Notes under the pieces: model-generated
Database searches by the model: none
What the model was told of the DNA's origin: nothing
The model's input: only the letters and a program-made list of their open reading frames with translations
Assembly: GCF_950023065.1 (NCBI RefSeq)
Contig: NC_088677.1
Location: 37,407,230 to 37,471,229 of the forward strand
Direction of reading: 5' to 3'
From: Planococcus citri
Lineage: Eukaryota > Arthropoda > Insecta > Hemiptera > Pseudococcidae
DNA length: 64,000 nucleotides
Part shown: positions 12,901 through 27,475 of the stretch, piece after piece
Position numbering within the stretch: position 1 is the stretch's first letter
Layout: the number at the start of each line of letters is the position of its first letter
Position numbers and translations under genes: made by a program

Positions 12901-15900
12901 GTCATCCGATAATTTTATTGCCTATAATTTCAAACAACGTGTGTTGAAAACCAATTTTATTTCGAAAACTAAAACAATTGACACGATAAAAAAAGTCAAC
13001 GCACTTCGTCCAAATTCCAATTCCTTCGAGATATTTCACTCGCGTTTTTTCGTATATTTCTATTTCTCGAACATCAGTACGTATCAGGGACACTTTTCGA
13101 ATATTTTTTACTTGGATAGACGATGCAAGAATACTTCGAGTTGTTTCTGTAAAAGTATGTTTCTGAAACGAGATTCCTAGTTATGTACTTACCATGTAAA
13201 CTTGTAAGCAAATTGCGTAAATTATTTGCCAATTTGCCATTAAGTAGGTACATGTACATTGTACCTACATACGTAATAAACCGTTTTTTTTGTAACGTAG
13301 GTATGTATGTATGTCAAAATGGGAAAAAAGTAGAAAATGATACTTATGTAGGTAATTAAAAAATTCATGAAAAATATGAAAAATAATAATAGGTAACTGG
13401 GTGAGGGGCAAGATGGAAAAGACGAAATGGCTTTTTGCTCCTTCAAACTCAAATTTTATTCTCACAATCTTTTTAAAAATCTAGATTTTCGATCATCCAG
13501 CTCCCCTCATCATCTGAATAGCAGGTTATACCTAGACAGAGGGCGTATTTTCGTGGAATGAATATTTCGCTTCAGTAATTAATACGATTGCATAGTTGGA
13601 TTACACTTATCTACCTATTAAAGCTTATTTGTTCTTTGTGAATCATAGCTTTCTGAAAAAAATATGCCCAACCTTTTTCAGTACTTACCTATTTCTATTA
13701 CGCAAATTTTGAGCTACCTACTTACGTAAAATTCATAATTCGACTTATTTTCCAAGTTTCAAAAACATATTTCTTCAAAATTTCACTATTTTCTTTAATA
13801 TTTGGCACATTTTTTAAATTTTGGCCAAATGTAATTTTCAAAACGATTTTTTGAATGAGACGAAAACAAATTTGAAAGAATCCTTACAAATTTACAAAAT
13901 AAAATCAAAATATTCCTCTCCGATTTTTTTAAATTTTCACCTCTTTTCGGGCTATAACAATTTGAAATTTGAAATTCTCAAAAAAAAAAAGCATTCCATA
14001 TGGTTTCCCCAACTCTGCCATGTTCTTGTAGGTAGGTACTTTTAAAGATTACATGATTTTATTTCTGATAAGTTGGTCGCCATTTTTTTACTTTTTTGAA
14101 ATCCTCGTCGAATGAGCTGTTCCTAATACGTAGATAATAAATGGATTATTGTTTCGCTATCATGAAACATTAAACCTGGAAAAGCATGTGGAAAAAAATT
14201 CAATATCAACGCTTAGTTTGTATGCTATTTGCGGATTTGTACGAGACTTTGTTCCATGTGTACTTAAGTTCTTTTAATCAATGTTAAAGTAAATAAAAAG
14301 CTCATTCAGAAATGTCACGAACAAACGTATTGCAGTTTAATAACACTGGTCAACAAACTTGATTTTTATTTTGTAACTGAAACGAGTGTGACCGTATCTT
14401 AATATATTTTTCTGCGTTGAAAATACGCGCTTAAAATAAGCGAAGCGAAAAAGAAAAGCCGCCAGCTTCTTGCAAACATACGAGTACACATGCACAGCAG
14501 TTTGATTAATTTCGTTGGTAGGTAAAAAGGTAGGTAGATGGTGTAAGAATTCACGCGTGTCAGCGTATCAAATCCAACTCAAATCAGCTTCTAGTAAATT
14601 GCCAACTTCTGATTTCAGGTTTTTTATCTCATGCAATTCCGTTTGATGGACTTCCCACATCAACTTATTTTCCGTCAATTTTTCACTCTTAATTCGGCAA
14701 AAATCATCTATTTAAGAGTTTATTTGAGAGTTTGAAATCTGGTCGATTTTTACAGCAATATCTACCAAATTTGAAAGCAAGCTAAATTAATTATTCGTTT
14801 GAAGATTTTGTTTGAGATTTTGGATGTGGTCAGGAGCATTTTTCCTGCTGAATTTTTTGACTTCCTAAATTGATCGCGAGTTATCGGATTAATTAGTTCT
14901 TTAATTGTTCGCAAAGGTTAAGCGGTTTGATATCTAATCTGCATAAAACTGTGCGTTGGCTAGTGTGAAACCATCTTTCATTTACCCGAATAACAGCTCA
15001 GAGATTTTGTGTAGTGTTTAATAATACTTATAAATAAAATATTTCGACTGAAATTTTTGCTTCCACCTTTAAAATAGACTCTTTTCTTAGTCTCATTTCT
15101 CCCTAAAATACATTTTAAATCCCAAGTCATGAAATATTCACCCTACAGCAAGAGAATAAATACCTATTCGGCAAAGTTAATAAAAAGTCGGTTGTTATAA
15201 TGAAATCCTCTTTTGTTAATTGCTAATGCGCCAAGCTTGTGATTTATCTGTCACTGTAAATGTTAGCACACACTTTTATAACATTGGGTTAAATATGCAT
15301 TTTAGGGGAAAAACTACGTAGGTGTGTAAAATTGAAGAGAGATGTCTCTCAGCTGGAAAAGTAAATATACCTAGATAGGTAGGCAATTAAAATGTGCAAG
15401 CAAACGGCTTTCGTACTTATACGAATAGGTATTGAATACCTACCTACCTATAGGTGTGTTCTATTTCATGATGAAAAAAATTTTGAAATACGTAAGTTTT
15501 CATGGTCAGTTTGTAAATTTTTACGTGCAGCATTATTTCTTAGGAATTGCGAGATGTTCAGTAAACAGAGAACAAATGACTTCAGATTAACATAAGACTG
15601 ATCATCAGTTGCTGTAATATTTGTATGTCTCACAGAAGATATCAGAACTGTGTTTTAGGCACTCTATGTTGAATGCACATGAAATAAAATATTGGTGTAC
15701 GATAATTGACAAGGAAAAAAAGGAACTGATCAAGCTACTTCGAATTAAAAATTGTGTAGGAACCTTTCGTGGGTCCTTTATCATTGAAAAATCCATTATA
15801 TTGGTTCAATTTTGTATATGAGATGAGGCGAATTCGCGTTAGAATCAAAATATCAAGCGTTCATGTTTCGCTGAAAGCATGTAGGTACCTCTACCTACCT

Positions 15901-18900
15901 AGACAGTAGACAAAATGGTATGCAAAAAGTATTTTTAATATAGATATGTGTATACATGCATTGAGAGAAACATGGATCATAAAATGGTAATTGCAACGAA
16001 GCGCGAGTTTCACGAATAATAAAACCAAGTAAGTACTATACGAGTATGTATACGATGGGTCTTCTTGTATTATTACAATTAGCTTGAAGTTTTGATATTG
16101 CATCCCTTGCACGAGGAAAATCATGATGAGAAAAAAAATGTTCTTATGGAAAAAGAATTGAGTGCAAGGAACCACCAAATACGAAATAAATTAGAAATGT
16201 GAAAAAACAAGGCGAAAAAAAAGGAAGAGAAAGCTCTTTCGACGAATTGTTCCAGCATTGTGGAGGAGAGAGGAAACGCACCGGTACAACAAAAAAATAA
16301 TAAGACGTTTCTTTTTCGAGTAAAAAGTATGACAAAGCTGCATGTCATAAATAAAACGGAATTAAAGGAAATGACAGATAAATTGGCTACTATAAACATT
16401 TGAGAGACTGTAAGTAGCTTACTTTTGACAGTAGTAGCATTAATGCCGCACTTTCCCCGTATACCTGCATCAGAGATTCGATGCTGTCTTCAGTCTTGCA
16501 GACTTATATAGTAGAAATCCTTGATGGCAGACGTGAAGAAATGTCAAGACTCCTTTCGAGGTTTTTTTCGCCTATGTGTCTGAAGCGCGAGATTCTAGCT
16601 GTAACCCGTAGAAATAATAATAGCAATTTAACTGAAAACTTTTGTCGTTTTTCGGCCTTAAAGTACTTAGTGGGCATTAAGGGATAGGTAGATATATACT
16701 TCGAATTATTTTACACCTAAGTAAGTGCGAATAAATGTGGGCTAACAATGAAAAAAGAGAAGGAAAATTTTGAAAACGTGAGTAGTACCTATAGGTATTT
16801 ATGTAGATGCAAATTATTCTGCGTAATTTTGCAAGACAATTACACCGTGGATAGAAAAAGTGTACTCTTGAAATCATTCTGCATGCATCCTTGATCACTC
16901 ATTATTTCAGTGATATCACGAGAGCTATTTACATTGTAGACGTGATTTCATTAGGGAGTCATATGTACGTAATGTAGGTGTACCTACCTATTTAATTAGG
17001 CGCAATTTTTGAAATATTGAGGTGATTTTTTGGTAGTTTGATTTTTTGGTGAAAGTATATGTCCCGATCGGTTTTAAAAACACACATATCTGACGGCAAT
17101 CATCGTACGAGAGTTCCTCCTACGCCCATTTTTGTTGTCAATGTGATTGCGATTGCTTTAGTTCAAACCGCAAGTTCGATCGAAAAATGGTTTTCATCGC
17201 TCGGAGGCGTTTTATATAGGTACCTACCTACCCACTGTTATCGCGCGGATTTTCGTTTTTCAATGGTTACTATGGCGGAAATAAATTTTACTCCGCACAT
17301 GTTAAAAAATTTTCTATTTCATTGGTTTATGTAGGTAGCTGGGTATACATATTCGGCTTACTTATTTGAAACATTTTCGGAAACTTATTAGCACAGTGTA
17401 TTATAATTGCCAAATATTTAACGAAATACGAATCCGATTGGATTGTTTGTTTTTCATTATTTAAACTGAGAATATAAATCGCACGGGACAACTGGAAACT
17501 ATATTTTGTTACCGATATGCTGTATGGGGATGAGAGCAACGCGTCCTGGTATCAAATACGTTGATGGCGACTGAATTCTAACATGTTTTAGAATAATAAG
17601 TTTTCCATGTTCGATGTTGATACGAATGTTTGTTCAATGTAGCGAGCATTTGAATAATTAAACGATCACCAATGTATTGCTCAGCTGTTTGTTTCCCAAG
17701 AGTATCCCAGTGCATCATAGAACTTCGGTGGTTTTTATATAGGTAGGTAGTGTAGGTAGCGGTGAAGAATTCGCTACAATTTTGAACTTTTGATTTCACG
17801 TCGGTCAATGTCTTTTAATCTCTCGTTTCATCCGAATACGATTAAATGTACCTACCTATTTTATTTCGATGTGGAAAGGTTTGCCATGGGTATCACACAC
17901 CCGACTAAGATGAGTGAAACGCATGCTGTATTACATTCTTCAAAACTTTCAGTACCTAAGTAACTGTATTGGGAGCAACCAATGTGCAACTTTTTGGCTG
18001 AATCTGACAATTTCTAGAAACAATTGACGCGTCGAAAGATTCTATTTAAAATTATGGTCAACTAATCTAACTACCTATCTAACATTAGTAAAAAAAATAA
18101 CAAAAAAAGAATGCAAGATTTTTTTCTGTACGAATAAACAGTCCATATTGATGCGTACAAGGTTCATTACAAAAGAACCGAATGCGCGTAAAATTTAATT
18201 CGGAAAATGATAATTTCCACTTGCAGGTATCCTACACTTTGTAGGTAGGTATGCGAGCACAAACGTAATAAAGAGAAGTAAACGTAGGTCTAGGTATACG
18301 AGTATATACGTAATAGGTATGGAAAATTCAAACCATTAGAATGCAGTAAGCACGTAGTCTAAGGAAATTAATCTGAACCCTTTGGATAGTGTGCCTTGTT
18401 ATCTTGGAACCTCTGATTAAGAAAGCGGATGGATGTATCAGCTCTTGCCTCTTGGAAAGGAGACAAGAAGAAGAGATAAAATATGCACGATACCGCAACG
18501 AAATTGGACTTTAAAGAGATGTATAATACCAAGTAGGTAATGTCATAAATATTAATTGTAACTTTGTTGGCAAACTCATCGATTGGTTAGAAATTCGTAG
18601 TACCTATTCAGATCGGTAAAAACTGCAATTATTAGGCCAGTTATTTTTTGTCTTTTCATTTCGTTCGATTTGATTAAAACTGAAAAGGTTCAATTATAAA
18701 GGCCTACATGTGCGTTGAAGGAATCTATTCTTAATCTTCGAGATACTTTTGTGAAGTTTTCTGAAGGCCGTACCTGGGTAAGTAGATATGTCGATGTACA
18801 AAAAACGATCTTGTACGATAGTGAATGCGAAGGCATTCTGAATTATTGTCTTAGTGTCATGTTTTTACTCAAAAAAAGCAAATCTACATTATACGAAGAA

Positions 18901-19803
18901 TATGTTTTTCGTCTTTTTCTGGTTTTTTAATTTCAGAATGTCTCTACCAGCTTAAATTCATTTTTGATTACCTACTTTATGGTCAAAAAATTGGTCAAAT
19001 CGGAAATTATGGAGGTCGCGTTGATACTACTCGTAGGTAGGTAAAAGGTATATATTCATGTTCAGTGAAATGCTCAAATTTCTTCAATAAAAATCAAGTA
19101 AATATGCTGGAAAATTTTCAATGAACGAAAATGATAGAATATTGCGGAAAATTAGTGCCGAATTTCAAAAAAGATGAATTCAAAATAAAATACCTACTAT
19201 GAAGAAGCAATGGTGAACTGTGTGTGTTTTTAAGTCAGTGGGTTTCAAAATACCTACTTATTTCATTTCGAATATTGAGATACTTAAAGGGTACCTAGCT
19301 ACCCTTCCGGCACCTACTTTTTTTATCGAATCTGACAGTTTCCTTATTTTTTTTTCTTTTTGTATTTCTTTTATTCGCCAACCAAATTCTATTTCTTTTT
19401 TATTCATAAAAGTTTATAGAAATGTGACTAGAAATTGTGTTTGAGCGAGAGAAAATGTAACTCATTTCTTATCTGCAAAGATAAAGGCAAAAGTTTGCTT
19501 ATGCTGGTTTTATGAAATTAAATATCGGAGCTATGCAACGCAGATACAGTAGTCTGTGAACGAACAGACGTTAATAAATCTGACTTTTATCGTAGGAAGT
19601 ACGCTTTTTGAGTCTAGTTTTTTTTTTTTTTTTGTTGCTATAAGTATGTACGTATGTACTTCATAAGCAGAAATCCCTTCTTTTTAGGTACACTCTCGCT
19701 GTAATCATCCAATATTTTCTCTAGCTTTCAATTGGCTATAAGTGAATTTAACGCTTGTTAGAGAGATGTAAGTACATAGAATAGATTGACATATATAGTA
19801 TAC

Positions 19804-20018
19804 TATTTTAATTTCATATGAGAGGAAAATAAATGCTGAAATTTTAAAAAATGGCTAATTTTGAATTTGTAAACATGTGCGGAAAACAGTTACTTTCCTC
19901 CCTAGGGAGGAAAATAACTACTTTCCGCACTTGTTTTGATAGATGCGTTAAGGACGTATTTTCCAACCACAAAACTGTCTAGGAAACTACTCATTTTCCG
20001 ATCATATGAAATTAAAAT
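19804..20018. mobile_element. Small foldback MITE-like element
   Basis: The ends are imperfect inverted repeats sharing TTTTAATTTCATATGA, followed by GGAAAAT. The interior is itself a hairpin around a perfect CCTCCCTAGGGAGG centre, with GTGCGGAAA-type arms near 19877-19930. The element is about 215 bp with no open frame, so it would be non-autonomous. No clear target duplication was found, so the exact ends are approximate. Confidence 0.6.
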
Positions 20019-21712
20019 TTTTTAATGCAAGGAAGTTAAGTAGGCAATATCACATAGGTACTGATGAAAAAATTAGGTAGGTAGGTAAGTAATTGAGATG
20101 AAAATTGTACTAACACGTTTATCATCAAGTTTATACGTATTAGGTATACCTATACATTTATGAAATTACGTTAAGCTTCCAGTTCAAAATTTCACAAGAT
20201 GTATTTAACTAAACGAATTTAAAAGGATGCAGTAATTAGCACTAAGTCGATGTTCTTTCCTTTAAAAAACAAAAACAAACAATAGGAAGAAAAAGAATAG
20301 CACTTCAAAACAAAAAGAAAAACAGTCATGAGGTTGGTTAAATAAGAAAATAAGAAAGTTTATTGTAGGCCGCAATAAACTCCGTTAAGATTGACTATCA
20401 CCAAAATTAAACTCGCTAGAGAAACAAAAGGATTAAAAGGGTCATTTATAATCTGAACCGCGATCATTTTCAAGTAATTAAAGTGGCAGGCTTATTCGAT
20501 TGCAATGAAATTTTGTTGGAAGTTTTTGGAGAAGAAACCTTTTAACATGTTTAGAAATTGTTTTCTAAAAACATTATATTCCTTTTAAGTTGCTTTCGTT
20601 TGTAGTGAACTACTTAAAAGCTACACTCTCAGTCGCTAGTTAGTTTTCTAACTACATACATGTATTTCAAAGTAACGTAGGTATTTTAAATACCGAATAT
20701 TCATGTGCTGTTGAAAGTTTATTAGGTTCTGGATTTTTCTGTACCTACGTGTTCGGCTAAATTCGCTCGATGATTAGATTCATTTATGTAGTTAGGTACG
20801 TATCTACATATCTGCGAGAGTGGGCAAATGACGAAGCGCAATTAATTTTTTTTTCAAATAGGTAGATAGATATGTACTCAGTCAGGATGATTATTTGTAA
20901 TTAAATATTTCCCATTGAAAAGAGAAATTCACAAAATTTCGGTTCATAAGCTGGGCGAAACGGTTTTGCTTTTCTTGTTTACTTTCGGAAGATATTTGCT
21001 CCGCTTTTTCGTTCTCAGTTTTATTATTTCAAGCTCTTCGATGTTTCATATTTATAAATTAAAAGAGGGTTGGTTAGTTCGTTACTTCTTGTTTCATTTT
21101 ACGTTCTTGATGGTAAAATAAATAAAGTTTTGTGTACATTTGAAAAGCGGAATAAGTTCATCCTATTTTCTTTAATCTAAAACTTTCGTAGCCGTTCGTA
21201 CTAAATTTGTTTACAGTAAATAAAATTATTTTTTATTATAATGAATTGAATCGAATCCTGCCGGCAGTATTTTTGTAATCCTGATTACATGATCTATCCT
21301 TCTCGTATTTGATAGATAATTTTTTTTTCTACGAGATGGACACGTGCATAGGCATACTTACTTAATACTTATTTGCTCAAAGTAGGTATAACTGAAAGTT
21401 GTAACTTTTGTTCATTATACACGCAGATACTTCGATAATCAAGATGGAAGCTGATTCTCTCTATACTTGTTGACAGTTTTTCACTTCTTCGTTTTCGTGT
21501 GTTCCCTAAAAAATGTCCTGTTCTTCCTACCTATCATTTTGTAATCCTTCAAAAAAAAACATGCAAAATAGGTAGGTAGATAAAGACAGCTTATAAAATT
21601 TCAGGGACAGAATTTCATTTTTTTTGGCAATTTTTTCGAAATAGATACCTACAGGAAAATAATAAAAATCCGATAAACTAACCGACTGACCTCTGGTCAT
21701 TGACCCCTTCAG

Positions 21713-21834
21713 TCCGGCTTCTCAAGGTTGTCTGTTTATCTGTATGGTCTATCGAGGTCCTTGACCTACCTGTCTATAGCCTCTCAGGGCTGTCTGCGAG
21801 CCTGTCCGGCTTCCTAAGGTTGTCTGTCTGCCTG
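21713..21834. repeat. Degenerate 30-bp minisatellite, four units
   Basis: Four head-to-tail units of about 30 bp (one about 32 bp) follow the pattern TCCGGCTTCTCAAGGTTGTC followed by TGTNNNCCTG. Units one and four are the most alike. The array is more GC-rich than its surroundings, and a 61-codon open frame across it is a by-product of the repeat. Confidence 0.7.
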
Positions 21835-24627
21835 TCAAACCTCTTAGCTCCATCGATGCTACAGTACTTAGATCCTTCAACATAATTTCGACTTATTTTG
21901 GGTGCATAGGTAGGACTATCAGCCTTACCAAAGAGGGTTTCTAAAAAAGGAGGTGAAGGAGGGACTGCTCTAACTTGCTCCAACAATGCTCTATCCCTTC
22001 AAGAAGGTTTTTCCTCTCCCCCTAAAACTGGTGAAGCCGGCGATATCTATCTATTATTTGCGGTTTCTAACCGCCACTCTGGAACCTCTAGCGAATTTCT
22101 GAATTTTTTAGTTGCCCACACAAAAAATTTGTTATGAAAGAGGCAAGAATGAAATTTACCCGCTGCTGCCAATTTAGGCTCAAGGTTTCATAATCGATTC
22201 GACAAGTTGGAAATAGGGTAAGTACACCTGTATAAAATTTCAGCTTCTCACGTTTGAAAATGAGGATATGTTCAAGTTAAGAGGGAAAAGAAAAAAAGTA
22301 CTAATGAAGGAAGCAGTAATTGAAAAAAAGAGCCATGAATTTTTAGAGATACGGAAAAGTACAATTTACCGAATTTAAAGTGCATAAAAATAAAACCTAG
22401 ATGATATTTGTTTAGTTTGTTTAGAGAATTTTTATCCCCCCCCCCCCAAAAAATGTGTTGAATACTTACGAGCAGCTTTATAAAGAGGTAATACCTACCT
22501 AACTTTGAAACGTTTTTGCATTTTTACGAGAATTCGTCAAGTATACCCACTTGCTTGAGTTTTAACTAACAATTTCGTGTCCAACTAATATTTTTCCCGA
22601 TGAAAACGTTTACAAAATACTATCACCAGCGTTTCAGAAGTGAGTAAATGGTAAAATGCCCGCAATATTTTTTCCTTTTTGTAGATACACAGTTATAGGT
22701 TTATCGCTGCTTCTGTTTAGAAAAGGAAAAACAGGGTAGGTAAAGTTTTTGATCAACTCTTCAACTTTTTAATTAATTTAGGCATTTGGCATTTGTATAA
22801 AAGGAATATCTCCGCTCGAATGGGTAACTAAATATTCGTGTGGAAGGGATACATAGACTTGACAGTGTTGTTCACTCGTCGATTGCATAAAACATTTTAC
22901 ATCTTCTTTAAAGCTTCATTCCCCTGCCTGTTTTTGGTATGTAGTAATCGCAATTAAGAAAGTTTACTATCTACGTTGCCGTAAGAAAAGATATACGAAA
23001 TTAAACTTGTACCATTCGTAAGCGCGGCGGCTTCCTCCGCGCACTCTCTTTGGCTGGTTTCTCGTCGTCGAGTTCGATTCATTTATCAGTTCGTTAATTT
23101 CGAATTATCCGGAATTCCGTTCGTTGTCTCCGTCTCGCTTAATTCCAAAAGTCTGGATCATCCATATAATCCTGTTTTCTCGTGTAAATAAGTTCGCCGA
23201 AAGGATTATGTAAACGGAATACTTACACATCCAGTTTTAGAGGTAGTTGAAAGGCACTCTGCAAACAACAAAGCACTACATCAGTAAACAACGTTAAGTC
23301 CTAAGTAAACAATTCACTCTTAAGCCCTTCTCTATCATATGCCATTTTCCACTTTCAGGCCTTATCACTTCGTTTAATTAAATAATTAATTAAATGATTG
23401 ACTTCCCTTTAATAGTATGCTTCGCTTCCGCCGCCTTGGCGAACTTCTCTATATATTTTATTCCCCAGCTATGGGAGTCGCTTTTTAAAGCAAATAAGTC
23501 AAACATAAAAGTTAAATAAGTTGGATTTTCTACTTCAGCATTGTAATATAATACTTACTCGCGTCGTTCATTTAGCGAGATACAGATACGGAAATTAAAC
23601 AAATCTTTCAAAAATTTTCAAAATATCGATTATGCCGACAAAGAATACCTACCTAAGAAAAAAATGAGAAAAATGAAATAATTTTGCGAATTTCGTTTCA
23701 AACGAAATATTTGACATGAATGACAAGAATATCGTCTGAATGGAAAATATTTTTTACGAAGGAAAAAATGAAAGCAAATTTTTACCATTTTCATTTTGAC
23801 ATTCGCGGGTCGCGTACATATACCACGAAAAACATATCCACCAACAGAGGAAATTCGAACGGGAAAAAAGCAGAGTGAGCATCTGTCAAAACAAACACAT
23901 AAAGTTCAAGTATTTGCTACGTACAGTGAAAGAGGATTTACATCGAATTCCCTCCAAAAATATGAACTCGGTTTGTAAGTAAATGTTGAATACTAAAGCC
24001 GAAAAAAAAACGCATCAATTACCCTTGTTAAGCATTAGAACTTGAAAAAGCACAAAATTCGTGTTTCAACATGAACAAAAACCAAGTCAATTCGCTGTTG
24101 TTGGATTTGAAATATTTTGGTATTAAGTGAAATAATCGGTCGAAGATGTGTTCTGAGTAATATTTCTTTGCAAGGTAGGTATAACTTGCCTGATTCAGTT
24201 AAAAGCACGTTTGGTAACGATGCAGTGTTTGAGAGGAAAACTAATAATATTCTACAGATTTTTTTTTCGTCAAAAAATAAAATAAAAACAGGAATAACAC
24301 GTGAAAGTTGGGGTGAAAGAAATAAAGAGATTGCAGTAAAAGAAGGAATCTTATACTAGCCTAATCAAAGAGAATCATTTCAATCAGATACTATCTTTAT
24401 TTTTAACTATATTATGGAACACGTCGCAATAATGTTCTTCAGCTTTCGCTGGAAGAATTACGGTAACGATTCTCTTTTCCAACCCCTCATCCTTTATGCA
24501 GCAACACGCGACAAGCTCGACGAATTTCGTTTATGAGCTTCCTAACTGGTACGTAATTGCGTGCATGCTACCCATGTTTTGTTCTTTCTCGTATGTGTCG
24601 TAGTGTTGGAAGGCGATCACGCACCAA

Positions 24628-24662
24628 TATAAAAGTCAGGGAGGAAGGTTGTGCCTTGGTGA
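24628..24662 (+). promoter_or_regulatory. TATA-box promoter candidate
   Basis: TATAAAAG at 24628-24635 lies in a locally less AT-rich stretch. About 25-50 nt later come pyrimidine-rich sequence and a CTTACAGTTT initiator-like word. No downstream coding region was recognised, so this may be chance or may drive a non-coding transcript or untranslated exon. Confidence 0.12.
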
Positions 24663-25506
24663 ATGTCTCCCTTACAGTTTGCGAAAGCGTAGGATAAATT
24701 GGTCTCGTTTATTAGACTTTCTTCAGCCTTCTTATTTCGTTCTTTCTACTAGAAAGTAAATATTCCAGCAAATTAAATTCCATTTGACGCTACATAAATC
24801 TTACGCCTAAAATAAACAATGTGTAATACTGGCCTTCTGTTAAATTCTTACGAATGATTATCAAGTGATGATATCGATTGCTTGTTTGGTACATTTTACA
24901 CTGGTTTAAGTGTTAGAGGATTTCATTTGTCACCTCATTCGTAGGCATACAATGATTACCTATTTGACTGAAGGGCCAGTTTATTAGACATTAATATAAA
25001 GAAATTCCCAAGTACTTATTACGTAGGTAGGTACATAGGTACTCCACAATAGGTATTTTTTTTTTGCAGTGCCCAAGCATGTACCATACCCACTTAATAT
25101 CTGCAATGTTCAACATTATTAAACTTACAGTATACCAGATTTTTTTTAAAACATGCTTTTTGCTGCATATTTCAAGTTGAAAATGAAATTTACGATTTTC
25201 ATGATTGTCTTATATCTGTACTTGTGTTAAAGATAAGTGGGTACTTACCAATTTTTTTAAAAATCCGTTCAGCTGCTTGGAACCTCGACGAAGAAAATGT
25301 TTTTTCTCACAGGATTTAAAGTGTATAAAATTGAAGGAAAAACTACCTATTATCTAAAAGCTTTAAATTTTGAAAAAACCCTTATAAAAATTACGCGAAA
25401 TGAGTAATTTTGAGACTTAGGTACTGATAATTCACGTCAGACAATTGGTTATGCAACCATTCTTACAACAATTGCTCTTCAAAGAAAATGAAGCAAGTGA
25501 AATAGT

Positions 25507-25537
25507 GGGGAATGTCCAGATCTGATCAAATCTGGTC
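25507..25537 (+). repeat. Dispersed repeat family copy 2 (core GGAATGYCCARATCTG)
   Basis: The core GGAATGTCCAGATCTG is followed by ATCAAATCTGG. It matches the copies at 5618, 40039 and 41189. Confidence 0.6.
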
Positions 25538-27097
25538 TGGTACCTAATCAATATGTGATCTATTCGGGTCTGTTCACTTCGACGTGGAATCACAGTCATT
25601 TTTTAGAAATTCTAAAGGTGAAATTTGACTTACCTACCTCGTTTATTCAAGCTCATTTTAGCCATCATTATTTTTGGAGGAGAAAAACGCAAAACCATTA
25701 ATTCACCCTAATACATGTCAGATTACTCAACTATGTAATTCCAAAATACCACTGCGTGGATTTTATATTGAAAAAAACAACAACAACACATTGAAATGAT
25801 AACTTCATGTATGATTATAGTCGCCGCAACCACATGTTTTCGGGCTTTTACAAAATCAAAAAGGCTGCCACCCTTTGACCCGCTATTTTGTATCTACGGT
25901 CGAGTACGTCAAATCGTTTGATTAGTTCTGTTCCAGCAGGGAAATGACGGCATTTCAAAAAAAAATGAACCAACGTAAAGTTTTACAGTAGGCTGCACAC
26001 AAAAAGTGCAAACGCAAGGAATAGCTCTGACGCGACGTAGGGATGAGATAGCAGATGTTATCTAGTACAGGAAAACGCATAAAATACATATAACGTAAAT
26101 CTACATAAATTAATGAAAGCGAGCTCCTCTCAAATAAAGCTGATATTGTAAGTACCTAGCCAGTTATCTCAATGATCAACTGATCGCGGTCTAACCGAGG
26201 AGATGGTACCATACTTGCCTAATATTTTTTCTGCCAATTAGGCTTATTTAATGGTAAGAAGTGGAAACTATACTTACCTACTTGATGGTTTTTTTTTTCA
26301 GTCAAACAAAAGCACGTAAGACTGGCAACGTATGATCACCGTCTTCATAATATTTTAGAACATAACTTGGATATATGCTAAAACAAAATCTGCGCTGGGA
26401 TATTAAATAGGTAGATAGGTAGGTAGGTAAGGTACAGGTAGTTACTGAACACAAACAGTCAAACGTACGCATGCTTCAAGATACGATGGCAATGCATTAA
26501 TAGGTATACTTTGGTAAGTACATGTAAATGCACCCAACAAATAAATAGATTTATCAGCCTGAATGTAAATGTAATTTTCAAAATGGGTGCAAATTAAATG
26601 TCGCCAACACCACTAACATCCCATACACGGAGTAATAAAAGGTCGCAGGCATTCATTGTTGGTTCGATGAAAACTTACATCATTCGCTCTGGTCGGATAT
26701 GCTTTCTCAACAATCCACTTTTAGCGTGTATGCATTTTATACACCAGAGATTTCCTAACGCGCTTTATACCAAATTTACGACACCCTGTTGCAACGAATT
26801 CGCCACTTTCTCCCTTTTATTATTGAAGATGACTTAAATTTCGGATATTTCGCTTTGGTTTTGCTTTTAAAAGACCAATACGTGTCGCCAGTTCATCTCG
26901 AGTTGATGGTTTTTTATCCCTGTATACGTACAAAGCCGTCTCTTTAAAAGTGTCTATCTTTGTATACATTCATCGTGTAGGTATGCCATATTGCTGTACA
27001 TTAATTTATTGAAATTGTGGTTTCTGGTTTGTCCCCTTCCATTACCATAGTCTGACAATTCTTTAACCTAATGCATGTGAATTCGGTGTTTGATCCA

Positions 27098-27475
27098 TTA
27101 GTTAATTTCATGGGCTCCGCTCCGTTCCACAATTTTTCTGGTACATGTACACCAAGTCGTCAATGACCGGGAAGTATCCAATTTTACCTCCCTAGAGACT
27201 CCAATTACTTTACACTCCGAATTTTCAGACATTACGGACGTTTGTACATCACTCCGTATATGGGCACAAAAATCAGGGTTATTTACTTCTTGGCTCGATG
27301 CTATGTGCTTATGAAGTCCATGTACCAAGATATTAAGAAGATATTTCTTCATTATACTGATACCATACACCAAGAGTGCCTGTGCCTTCTTGTTACAGCG
27401 GGCAACTTTCGGTGCTTGTATTGAAAAAAATCTTAGATATGTACTTACGAGTATCAACGTAATAAATTCCATCAC
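27098..27475 (-). pseudogene. Unrecognised 125-codon open frame, possibly a decayed coding fragment
   Basis: This is the longest open frame in the 48-kb gene-poor region, and its composition looks more protein-like than its neighbours. It lacks long homopolymer-derived stretches and ends with Lys/Glu/Arg/Ser-rich sequence. A WCTC followed further on by an AH pair is loosely reminiscent of a SWIM-type CxC...CxH zinc site, but the second cysteine is missing and I do not recognise the protein. It begins with GTG then ATG, so a real start is uncertain. It could be a transposase remnant or chance. Confidence 0.15.

Larger units (their letters stand above)
4301..19803. other. Long AT-rich non-coding stretch
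   Basis: No open frame here exceeds about 100 codons, and none of the short ones resembles a known protein or carries a recognisable domain. The stretch has many poly-A and poly-T runs and many GTAGGTACCTAC-type palindromes. It also has a CTAC simple repeat, a 12-bp tandem array, a copy of the GGAATGYCCARATCTG family and a direct repeat at 9766/9912. A GC-richer island at about 11985-12210 with several CG dinucleotides could be an untranslated exon or regulatory element, but nothing in it is diagnostic. Confidence 0.6.

Noticed and set aside
17059..17334. 91-codon open frame on the plus strand
   Set aside because: It contains a translated TAGGTACCTACC repeat word and no recognisable domain.
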